Source: Holophagales bacterium UBA5704 (GTDB lineage: Bacteria; Acidobacteriota; Thermoanaerobaculia; Multivoradales; UBA5704). Taken from it: a stretch of DNA of 63,760 bases. The DNA lies in assembly GCA_002420005.1 (NCBI GenBank), contig DIHE01000012.1, forward strand, positions 50,613-114,372, in the 5' to 3' direction. Shown here in pieces: positions 8,436 to 15,739 of this stretch. Position 1 is the stretch's first letter; each line of letters starts with the position of its first letter. The position numbers were made by a program, and so were the translations under genes. Under the pieces are notes generated by a model that saw nothing but the letters and a program-made list of their open reading frames with translations, was not told the origin of the DNA and ran no database searches.

Positions 8436-11053
8436 CCGCCCGCCCACTGCTGGTTGGCGCTCTCCTCGGCGGGCTGTGCGGCGGCTGCGCAGCTCCCGAC
8501 GCCCCCCCACTGCACGTCGAATACGCGGGTTGTGCAAAAGTCTTCCTGCCCGGTCCGGTCTGCGTGCTGCGCGACCATCGCAAGTTGCGATTCTGGGTCG
8601 ACCTGCCACCGGAGGTGGAGATCGAGATCCGGGCTGATGACCGGCGGTTGACGGGTGAAACCGGCGTCGTCCAGGGCGGCCGGCAGTTGACCGTCGTGAT
8701 CCCTCCCGGGGCCGCGTCCGTCGAGCTCCAGGCCTCCTCACCCCGAGGAGGAAAGGCCGTTTGGTCTCTGGCGATCTCTCCGCGGCGCGAGAGCCCCGGC
8801 GAAGTGGCGAGCCTCCAGGCACGCATACTCCTGGCCCGGGGTGATTACGACGCAGCGCAGAGCTTCTTGGTCCGGGCCATGGGTGCACATCGAGCCTCCG
8901 GCTCCCTTCTGGCCGAGGTCGACGACGCGGGAGCCCTCGTCTGGGCCCAGATCCAGCGACGCCGTTTCGCCGCCGCCCGGCAGGTCCTTTCCTCCCTGCG
9001 GCTCCCCCCGGAGGCTCCCGCCGAGGCGGCGTATTACCGGAGCTACTACCGTGGAATGCTGGCGGAGCACACCGGCGACGCACGCTCCGCGCTCGCCGAG
9101 CTCGAAGGCGCGATCGGCCAAGTGGAGCGGGTGGGCAAGATGAAGCTCCAGCGCTGGGATGCCGAGCAGATGCTGGGCCGCCAGCTTCAGGCCTTGGGCC
9201 GCTCGCGCGAGGCCGCCCTGCTGTTCGACCGTCTGCGCCGCGCACCTCCCAATGACGAGAAGTGCCCTTTGAGCGGGATGCTCAGCAACTACGCCTGGGC
9301 GCTCCTCCTCGCCGCCGAAGCCGGCCAGCACATGGGCGATCCGCTCCCGCTGCTCACCGAGGCGCGGCAGGTGGCCGAGCGCGCCGCCTGTCCGCGGCCG
9401 GACGAGCGCCGGCTGAATGATCTCCTCAACGTGGCTCTCGCCCACTTGCAAGCCGGCCGGCTGCCGGCCGCCCGCGCCGCGATGTCCGAGGCTCGCTCCC
9501 TGGAGCGCTTCGCCCAGCCTCTCCAGAGGCTTTGGGGTCTGGAGCTGGCCGCGCGGCTCGAGCTCGCCGAGGACCGGCCGGAGGCCGCGCTGCGGCTCTA
9601 CGACCGGCTGGAGACGCTGGCGGCGAGCCTCTCGGCTCCGGACGGCCTCTGGCGGGCCGCCTACGGGCGGGCGCGCTGCCACCGCGCCCTGGGGCGTTCC
9701 GGAGAGGCCCTGGCCGCCCTGCACGAGGCCGAGACGCTGCTCGATGCACAGAGCCTGGAGATCCCGATCCAGGCCGGGCGGGACACCTTCGCGGCCCAGC
9801 GCGAGGGAGCGACGAAGCTCCACCTGGAGCTGCTGCTCGCCACCGGCCGCCCGGACGAAGCCTTGCAGGTGGCGCGCCGTTCCAGGTCACGGGTGCTGCG
9901 GCAGCTCGCCCGCGGCGACCGTCTGGCGCAGCTGACCGATCCGGAGCAGAAAGCCTGGGATGACGCTCTCGCCGACTATTGGACCCGGCGGGCGGACCTG
10001 GAGGCCGGAGCCGTCGACGAGTGGCGGTTGCCCGCCGATCGGCTGCACCGCCGCCGAGCGGCGCAGGCGGAGGCGACCCGGGACGCGGAGCGCGCGCTCG
10101 ACCGCGCCTTCGCGGTGCTCGGCGGAGCGGCCGCAGCTCTGCCGCTGCCCGCCCCCCAACCCGGCGAGGTGCTGCTCGCCTACCATCCCCTGCCCCACGG
10201 CTGGGTGGGCTTCGCGAGCGACGGCCGGACGGTGGCGGTGCATCGCTTCGACCTGCCGGCCGGTGTATCGGCCCGCCCCGAGGAGCTGGCAGCACACCTG
10301 CTCGGCCCGTTCCAGGCCCGCATCGAGCGGGCCCGTCGGCTGCGCATCCTCCCCTATGGCGTTCTGCGCAGCGTCGACTTCCATGCCCTGCCTTTTCGCG
10401 GCGACGTCCTGCTCGCCACGCTCCCGGTCGCCTACGGGCTCGATCTGGGCCTGGCGACCGACCCACGGCCGGCGGCCTGGCGGCAGGCCCTGGTCGTCGC
10501 CAACCCCTCGCAGGACCTGCCGGCGGCCCTGCGTGAAGCCGATGCCGTCGCGGCGGCCCTACGGCGGGGACAACCGGCGATGACCCGGCGCCTGCTGCGC
10601 GGACAAGAAGCCTCCGCGGGAGAGGTCGGCCGGTCGCTCGCCGCGGCCGACCTTTTCCACTATGCCGGCCACGGCGTCTTCTCGGGCTCCGGCGGCTGGG
10701 AGAGCGTCCTGCCTCTCGCCGCCGGCACCCGGCTGACCCTTGGCGATCTGCTGGCGCTGCCCCGCGTGCCGCGCCAGGTGGTGCTCTCCGGGTGCGACAC
10801 CGGGAAATCCGGTGCCGAGGCTCCGATCGAAGGGCTCGGCCTGGCCCATGCCTTTCTCCTCGCCGGCTCGCGGGAGGTCATCGCCGCGACCCGGCCGGTC
10901 GGAGACCGCGCAGCCCTGGGGCTCTTCGCCGAGCTGTACCGGCGCTGGAGCCCCTCGGCGGATCTCGCCACCCTGCTGCGCGACGCCCAGCTCGCCTGGC
11001 GGCGGCAGGACCCCGGTGGGGACTGGGCGAGCTTCCGCCTCTTCGAGCCGTAG
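8432..11053 (+). CDS. TPR-CHAT domain lipoprotein, probable caspase-like protease
   Basis: An 873-residue protein. The N-terminus is a lipoprotein signal (LLGGLCGGC, lipobox cysteine near residue 19). A beta-rich region follows, then TPR-like helical repeats across about residues 120-490. The C-terminal CHAT domain (about 600-873) carries the catalytic pair: His747 in HYAGHG and Cys788 in LSGCDTG, within the expected strands (LPYGVLRSVDFHALPF before, IEGLGLAHAFLLAGSREVIA after). CHAT proteases are cysteine peptidases related to caspases and separase. It is translationally coupled to the anti-sigma gene. As a lipoprotein it would sit on the same membrane face as the anti-sigma outer domain, which suggests it may cleave it or act as a sensor. 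Substrate unknown. Confidence 0.87.
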   Translation: MTARPLLVGALLGGLCGGCAAPDAPPLHVEYAGCAKVFLPGPVCVLRDHRKLRFWVDLPPEVEIEIRADDRRLTGETGVVQGGRQLTVVIPPGAASVELQASSPRGGKAVWSLAISPRRESPGEVASLQARILLARGDYDAAQSFLVRAMGAHRASGSLLAEVDDAGALVWAQIQRRRFAAARQVLSSLRLPPEAPAEAAYYRSYYRGMLAEHTGDARSALAELEGAIGQVERVGKMKLQRWDAEQMLGRQLQALGRSREAALLFDRLRRAPPNDEKCPLSGMLSNYAWALLLAAEAGQHMGDPLPLLTEARQVAERAACPRPDERRLNDLLNVALAHLQAGRLPAARAAMSEARSLERFAQPLQRLWGLELAARLELAEDRPEAALRLYDRLETLAASLSAPDGLWRAAYGRARCHRALGRSGEALAALHEAETLLDAQSLEIPIQAGRDTFAAQREGATKLHLELLLATGRPDEALQVARRSRSRVLRQLARGDRLAQLTDPEQKAWDDALADYWTRRADLEAGAVDEWRLPADRLHRRRAAQAEATRDAERALDRAFAVLGGAAAALPLPAPQPGEVLLAYHPLPHGWVGFASDGRTVAVHRFDLPAGVSARPEELAAHLLGPFQARIERARRLRILPYGVLRSVDFHALPFRGDVLLATLPVAYGLDLGLATDPRPAAWRQALVVANPSQDLPAALREADAVAAALRRGQPAMTRRLLRGQEASAGEVGRSLAAADLFHYAGHGVFSGSGGWESVLPLAAGTRLTLGDLLALPRVPRQVVLSGCDTGKSGAEAPIEGLGLAHAFLLAGSREVIAATRPVGDRAALGLFAELYRRWSPSADLATLLRDAQLAWRRQDPGGDWASFRLFEP

Positions 11054-11079
11054 CAGAACAGCCGTCTCGCACGCCTCTT

Positions 11080-11107
11080 TGTCAGAAACCGCCCACCGGG
11101 CGCGAAG
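11080..11107 (+). promoter_or_regulatory. ECF-type promoter P1 (TGTCAG-N17-CGAAG)
   Basis: TGTCAG at 11080-11085 and CGAAG at 11103-11107, with exactly 17 bases between. It lies in the 81-bp gap between the CHAT gene and the S8 lipoprotein gene. The same two boxes with the same spacing occur before 13325 and 15740. Bipartite elements of this size are typical of ECF sigma promoters. The cognate factor is probably the sigma encoded at 7036. Confidence 0.7.
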
Positions 11108-11134
11108 CTCCTTCACGACAAGGAGGACAAGGTG

Positions 11135-13171
11135 ATGAGACGACTCATACGATGGATCGTTCCCTGTGCCGCGCTCGGCCTGAGTGCCTGCAGCACGCTG
11201 CCCCGTCCCGTCGGGCCCGATCTCCAAGGCTCGGAGCGCCAGAAAGCCGCCGTCCCCAATCGCTGGATCGGCGTGACGAAGCTCTGGAGGCAGCGCTGCC
11301 CGGTCCCCGGCGCCGCCGGCTGGACCGTACGGCCCCTCTTCCCATTACAGAACCTGGAGCCGGCCCTGCAGGCGCCGGCCCGCAGGGCCAAGCTGCACCG
11401 GTTCTGCGTCTACGAATACGAAGGCGATGAGCCCTATCCCATGGACCTGGAGCTGCCGCCGGAGGTCTCGGCGCGACTGCGCAGCGCCGAGCACGACAGA
11501 ATCGCCCTGGCCGGCGCGGCCAGTCTCGACGAGATCACCCGGGAACCCTTTTATCAACACTTTCTGGGACAGGCCCAGATTCCGGAACACCTCCCCCTGA
11601 CCGGCTCGCCGCGCGTCCGGCTGGCCTTTCTCGACACCCAGCCGGACGGAGAAAGGATCCCCGCAGCCGATCCGAGGTCTCCCCACGGCTACACCCTGCT
11701 GCACATCGCCGACCGGCTTTCCGGTCCTCTGGCCTGCCGGGACGACAAAAGCTCCTGCGCGATCGAGTTGGCGTCCCGGCTCGCCCTGCCGGTGGTCAGG
11801 TTCAACCCTGCGACCGGGCTCGAAGAGGAAAGAGACACGGCCCGCGGCGGCTACCGCGGGTCGCTCGACGATCTCACCTCGGCCCTCTGGGCCGAAATCA
11901 ACCACCGGCCGGAGCATCGCCTGGTGCTCAATCTGTCCGTCGGATGGGACGGTGAGAAGCTCGGAGGCTGGGAGACCGAGCTGTCGGACATGACTCCAGC
12001 CGTCCAAGGCGTTTACCGTGCCCTGCGGTTCGCCGCCGACCGGGACATTCTGGTGATCGCCGCCGCCGGTAACGAGCTGGAGGGGCAGAATCCCACAGAT
12101 CAGCCGCCGCTGCTGCCCGGCGGCTGGGAGATGCGGCAGCTCCCCAAGGAAGATGGATTCGAGAAACGGCCGTTCATCTACGCCGTCAGCGGTGTCGACG
12201 GCGCCGGCCATCCTCTGGTGAACACCCGCGCCCAGGGGGAGGCTCCGCGGGTCGCCTACGCCGACCATGTCAAAGTGCCCGACCTCCGCAAACCGGGCCT
12301 TTATACCGCGACGTTGACGGGAACCTCCGTCGCGTCGGCCATGGTTTCGACGATCGCCTCCATCGTCTGGAGCCACCGGCCCGAGCTGACGCCTGCGCAG
12401 GTCATGGACACCCTGTCTGCCTCCGGTGAGGTCATGGAGACTCCGCTGGATGCAGCCGGAGAGCGCAGGCCCCGCCGGCCGGACATTTCCGCCCCTTCGG
12501 AGCCCGCGACGGACGTGCGGCGGATCACGCTGTGCCGGGCCTTGACGCTGGCCTGCTCGGCCGGAGACCACTGCCCGGCCCCCGCCTGCGACAGGCCGGA
12601 TGCCCTTCCTCAGCCTGACTGGCACGCCTTCGAGGCACCCAGGGTGGACTCCATCCTGACCCGATTCCCCTCGCGGAGCCACCGCGACGTGCGTGACGGG
12701 CCCTGGATCGCCACACAGCCGGGAGTGGATCCATGCCCGAACTGCGCGGTGACGGGACCACCCGATCGCGCCGCGGCCACCCCGACCGAGAAGGCGGTGG
12801 TCGCCCATCTGGCAACTCGCAGCTACGGGGAGCAACCAGCCCTCGCAGCCTCCTACACCGACGATCTCTATGAGCTCTACGCCGAGGTCCCCGGCGGCCC
12901 CGACGGGTGGGCCGCGGGCAACTTGCAGGGGGCAACGCTGGAGCTCTTCTGTTTCAATGACAGGGGAAGGAAAGAGCTCTGTGGCGGCTACTCGATCACG
13001 GCGCACTCCCCCCTTCGGCCCGGCGGAACGCTGATCGTCACCTTCTCCAGGCCTGTCCCGCGTCCCGCGCCCTTCCAGGCAACCCTGAGCTTCGTCCTGA
13101 ACCCTCCCGCCGAGGCACCGCCCGGCACCATCCTGGCCGTCGACAGCCCGCTCTTCATCGCCGAGGAATAG
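11135..13171 (+). CDS. Subtilisin-like (S8) serine peptidase, lipoprotein
   Basis: A 678-residue secreted protease. The lipoprotein signal ends LGLSAC (lipobox Cys near residue 19). The S8 triad is Asp167 (AFLDTQPD), His184 (SPHGYTLLHIAD) and Ser398 (LTGTSVASA); the oxyanion Asn lies in VIAAAGNE. The catalytic core is flanked by an N-terminal region of about 150 residues and a C-terminal beta-type domain after about residue 430. Asp and His are unusually close, so the fold is divergent. The start is the ATG at 11135, 8 bases after AGGAGG; a GTG at 11132 is also possible. Expression is expected from promoter P1 and ends at the terminator at 13201. Confidence 0.83.
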   Translation: MRRLIRWIVPCAALGLSACSTLPRPVGPDLQGSERQKAAVPNRWIGVTKLWRQRCPVPGAAGWTVRPLFPLQNLEPALQAPARRAKLHRFCVYEYEGDEPYPMDLELPPEVSARLRSAEHDRIALAGAASLDEITREPFYQHFLGQAQIPEHLPLTGSPRVRLAFLDTQPDGERIPAADPRSPHGYTLLHIADRLSGPLACRDDKSSCAIELASRLALPVVRFNPATGLEEERDTARGGYRGSLDDLTSALWAEINHRPEHRLVLNLSVGWDGEKLGGWETELSDMTPAVQGVYRALRFAADRDILVIAAAGNELEGQNPTDQPPLLPGGWEMRQLPKEDGFEKRPFIYAVSGVDGAGHPLVNTRAQGEAPRVAYADHVKVPDLRKPGLYTATLTGTSVASAMVSTIASIVWSHRPELTPAQVMDTLSASGEVMETPLDAAGERRPRRPDISAPSEPATDVRRITLCRALTLACSAGDHCPAPACDRPDALPQPDWHAFEAPRVDSILTRFPSRSHRDVRDGPWIATQPGVDPCPNCAVTGPPDRAAATPTEKAVVAHLATRSYGEQPALAASYTDDLYELYAEVPGGPDGWAAGNLQGATLELFCFNDRGRKELCGGYSITAHSPLRPGGTLIVTFSRPVPRPAPFQATLSFVLNPPAEAPPGTILAVDSPLFIAEE

Positions 13172-13200
13172 CTCGGTTCGGCTTCCGGCCCCTCCCCACC

Positions 13201-13233
13201 GCGCCCGGCTCCCCTGCCGGGCGCTCTTGTTTT
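13201..13233 (+). terminator. Rho-independent terminator after the S8 lipoprotein gene
   Basis: A perfect 9-bp stem, GCGCCCGGC (13201-13209) and GCCGGGCGC (13216-13224), loop of 6, followed by TCTTGTTTT. The same stem sequence and flanking CCCTCCCCACC recur in the terminator at 15617, so the two intergenic regions are partly duplicated. Confidence 0.85.
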
Positions 13234-13251
13234 GGCGCAGAAATCTTTTTT

Positions 13252-13279
13252 TGTCAGACATCCGGGGCACCCGGCGAAG
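13252..13279 (+). promoter_or_regulatory. ECF-type promoter P2 (TGTCAG-N17-CGAAG)
   Basis: TGTCAG at 13252-13257, 17-base spacer, CGAAG at 13275-13279, directly after the terminator at 13201 and 45 bases before the second S8 protease gene. CGAAG is followed by ACC, as in P3. Confidence 0.72.
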
Positions 13280-13324
13280 ACCTTTTCAGAACGCCCCAAC
13301 CGACCGAGTAAAGGAGCATGCAAC

Positions 13325-15064
13325 ATGAAGAGAACAGACAAACCGGGAGGAGGCCACCGGCCTCCGGAGCCCGGCGCGGGCAGCGGGCCACCGCAAGGCT
13401 TCGGCTCATTTCGCGAGCTCATCGTGGTCGCCAAGAAAGAAGCCGGTCTCCGCGCCTCCGGGCCGGAGATCGCCTCCACCACCGGCGCAGACGTGGCCTC
13501 CCTGGCGGACCTGATCGCCGGCGAAGGGATCCGCCTGCAACCTCTCTTCGGCGTCAGTGAGGAACGACTCCGCGCCGAAGCCGCCTCCGCAGAGTCCGCC
13601 ACCGGCCAGGAGGGGCCCGACCTGTCTCTGTACTATCGGGTCGAGGCGCCGGACGATCGGCTCGACGAGCTGGCGCAGCGCCTGAACGAATCGGACCTGA
13701 TCGATGGCGCCTACGTCAAGCCCGCAGGCGAGCCGCCGCGCGCGATCAACGAAATGGTCCCTCTGCTCGTCGACGCACCACCGACGACGCCCGACTTCAC
13801 CGGCCGCCAGGGGTACCTGAACGCCGCGCCGGCCGGCATTGACGCACGTTTCGCCTGGACCCAGGCGGGAGGCCGTGGCGCGGGCGTGCGCATCATCGAC
13901 TGCGAGTGGGGCTGGCGTTTCACCCACGAAGACCTGCTGCAGCGGTCGGGCGGCGTGGTCTCCGGGACGTCCTTCCCGGACGACAACCATGGCACCGCCG
14001 TCCTCGGCGTGATCGGCGGCGATGTCAATACGCTCGGGATCACCGGCATCTGCCCCGATGCGCTCCTCAGCGCCTCCTCCTTCTCGCTCCCCACGGCGAC
14101 CGCCATCCGCAACGCCGCCGACCGCCTGGGACCGGGCGACATCCTCTTGCTGGAGATCCACCGGCCGGGTCCGCGGGCCACCGGCATCGGCCAGCAGGGC
14201 TTCATCTGCATCGAGTGGTGGCCGGACGATTTCGACGCGATCCGCTACGCGGTCAGCCGCGGGATCATCGTGGTCGAAGCCGCAGGCAACGGCTTCCAGA
14301 ACCTCGACGATCCGATCTATGACGTCCGGCCCGCGGGATTTCCGGCGAGCTGGACCAACCCATTCCGCCGCACCACGCGCGATTCCGGCGCGGTGGTGGT
14401 CGGCGCCGGGGCACCGCCGCCGGGCACCCACGGCAGAGACTGGGGTCCGGATCGTTCGCGCCTCGATTTCTCCAACTACGGCAGCATGGTCGATGCGCAA
14501 GGCTGGGGGCGGGAGGTCACGACCTGCGGCTATGGCGATCTGCAAGGACCACCGGATCGCAACCTCTGGTATACCGATCAATTCAGCGGCACCTCGAGCG
14601 CCTCGCCGATCGTCGTGGGCGCCCTCGGCTGTGTCCAGGGCGTGCTGCGCGCCCGGGGGCGGGTGCCGCTCTCGCCGGCGCGGGCGCGGGACCTTCTGCG
14701 CACCACCGGCTCGCCGCAGCAGGATGCGCCCGGGCGCCCGCGCACCCAGCGCATCGGCAACCGGCCCGACCTGCGCCAGCTCATCGCCCGGGCGACCGAA
14801 ACCGCCACCTGGACCGGTGTCCAGTTCCGCGGCACGATCCCGGCCGGCCAGACCTGGACCTGGTTCACCTTCGCCTGGCCGGCGCACTGGCACGTCCTGT
14901 GGACCGTGGTGCCCACCAACAACCATTCCGGATCGCCGCAGATCTCCTGGCGCACCAAGGTCGAGCGCGGCTCGGACGCCTTCATCACCTATTGGATCGC
15001 CGTCACCAACCTGAGCACCACGCCGACCGACATCGAAGGGCGTTTCTGCGTCCTCGGATGGTGA
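13325..15064 (+). CDS. Subtilisin-like (S8) peptidase without signal peptide, with C-terminal FTFAWP module
   Basis: A 579-residue S8 protease. Residues 1-150 form an N-terminal domain with no signal sequence (begins MKRTDKPGGG). The triad is Asp192 (RIIDCEWGW), His222 (DDNHGTAV) and Ser424 (SGTSSASP); the oxyanion Asn is in VEAAGNG. Residues about 495-579 form a separate small beta-like module (IPAGQTWTWFTFAWPAHWH, ending in a VTNLS strand) that is duplicated as a free-standing protein in the next gene. The RBS AAAGGAGCATGCAAC precedes ATG 13325. It heads the transcript from promoter P2. Absence of any export signal means it acts in the cytoplasm or leaves by an unrecognised route. Confidence 0.85.
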   Translation: MKRTDKPGGGHRPPEPGAGSGPPQGFGSFRELIVVAKKEAGLRASGPEIASTTGADVASLADLIAGEGIRLQPLFGVSEERLRAEAASAESATGQEGPDLSLYYRVEAPDDRLDELAQRLNESDLIDGAYVKPAGEPPRAINEMVPLLVDAPPTTPDFTGRQGYLNAAPAGIDARFAWTQAGGRGAGVRIIDCEWGWRFTHEDLLQRSGGVVSGTSFPDDNHGTAVLGVIGGDVNTLGITGICPDALLSASSFSLPTATAIRNAADRLGPGDILLLEIHRPGPRATGIGQQGFICIEWWPDDFDAIRYAVSRGIIVVEAAGNGFQNLDDPIYDVRPAGFPASWTNPFRRTTRDSGAVVVGAGAPPPGTHGRDWGPDRSRLDFSNYGSMVDAQGWGREVTTCGYGDLQGPPDRNLWYTDQFSGTSSASPIVVGALGCVQGVLRARGRVPLSPARARDLLRTTGSPQQDAPGRPRTQRIGNRPDLRQLIARATETATWTGVQFRGTIPAGQTWTWFTFAWPAHWHVLWTVVPTNNHSGSPQISWRTKVERGSDAFITYWIAVTNLSTTPTDIEGRFCVLGW

Positions 15065-15098
15065 ATCCCCCCACCCAGAAAGGTCAAAGGAGAAAACA

Positions 15099-15356
15099 AT
15101 GCGAGTTGGAGTGCAATTCACCGGAACGGTTCCGGCGGGCCAGACCCGCCGCTGGTTCACCTTCGCCTGGCCCGCCGCCTGGCATGTGGTGTGGAACGTG
15201 GTGACGACCGCGCCGGTCCCCGGCAACGCCCCGGAGGTCCAGTGGGACGTCCAGGTCGAGCGGGGGTCCGCCACCGACATCACCTACTGGATCAACGTCA
15301 CCAACCTCACCGCGAGCCCGCTCAGTTTCGAAGCGCGCTACGCGGTGCTCAATTAG
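15099..15356 (+). CDS. Stand-alone copy of the protease C-terminal module
   Basis: An 85-residue protein that aligns over its entire length with the last 85 residues of the upstream S8 protease: both have GVQF-GTIPAGQT or GTVPAGQT, WFTFAWPA, a WDVQVERGS or WRTKVERGS block and VTNL. The RBS AAAGGAGAAAACA precedes ATG 15099. The start is 35 bases after the protease stop, so the two are co-transcribed. It could be a subunit, a chaperone, or a decoy competing for whatever the module on the protease binds. No signal peptide and no known family that I recognise. Confidence 0.8.
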   Translation: MRVGVQFTGTVPAGQTRRWFTFAWPAAWHVVWNVVTTAPVPGNAPEVQWDVQVERGSATDITYWINVTNLTASPLSFEARYAVLN

Positions 15357-15368
15357 GAGACGACCCTC

Positions 15369-15590
15369 ATGCGCATCACGATCGAAACCCAGGAACGCGA
15401 AGCCGGCGGCACGACCGTCGTCGAGACCGTACAGCCCACCGCCACGGCGCAGCCCACCGCCGCGTTGAACGGCGGCCCTCCCGCTCCGGATCTGCTCGCC
15501 GCGATCCAGGCCGCGGCCGCCCCGGGAACGACGGCCGGCCGCGAGACACCGGAAGCGGCCCAGGACGGTGGCCGCGCACCAAGCGAGTAG
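15369..15590 (+). CDS. Small acidic, probably disordered protein (73 residues)
   Basis: A 73-residue protein rich in Ala, Thr, Pro, Glu and Gly. It starts with a short beta-like segment (MRITIETQERE), then a TATAQPTAA linker, the block NGGPPAPDLLAAIQ, and an acidic tail ending GGRAPSE. No cysteines, no signal peptide. AGGAG of its RBS overlaps the previous stop (TAGGAGACG), so it is translated from the P2 transcript and is followed by the terminator at 15617. Short leader-like or substrate-like proteins beside proteases may be their targets; here that is only a hypothesis. Confidence 0.7.
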   Translation: MRITIETQEREAGGTTVVETVQPTATAQPTAALNGGPPAPDLLAAIQAAAAPGTTAGRETPEAAQDGGRAPSE

Positions 15591-15616
15591 GGGCTCCACG
15601 CCTTCCCCTCCCCACC

Positions 15617-15646
15617 GCGCCCGGCGCTTGCGCCGGGCGCTCTTTT
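15617..15646 (+). terminator. Rho-independent terminator after the P2 transcript
   Basis: A perfect inverted repeat GCGCCCGGCGC (15617-15627) and GCGCCGGGCGC (15630-15640), in practice a 10-bp stem with a 4-base loop, followed by TCTTTT. The stem and the flank resemble the terminator at 13201. Confidence 0.87.
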
Positions 15647-15658
15647 CCGGCCCTCTTC

Positions 15659-15686
15659 TGTCAGAAATGCGCAGCCGCCGGCGAAG
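15659..15686 (+). promoter_or_regulatory. ECF-type promoter P3 (TGTCAG-N17-CGAAG)
   Basis: TGTCAG at 15659-15664, 17-base spacer, CGAAG at 15682-15686 followed by ACCC. It lies directly after the terminator at 15617 and 53 bases ahead of the transthyretin-like gene. This is the third element with identical spacing within 4.6 kb. Confidence 0.72.
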
Positions 15687-15739
15687 ACCCTTCCCAGAAG
15701 GAAACAACCTCTGCCCGACGCAGAAGAAGGAAAGGCATC

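Noticed and set aside
8432..11053. CRISPR-linked (craspase-like) role for the CHAT protein
   Set aside because: No cas genes or repeat-spacer array in the window; only the protease fold is shared.
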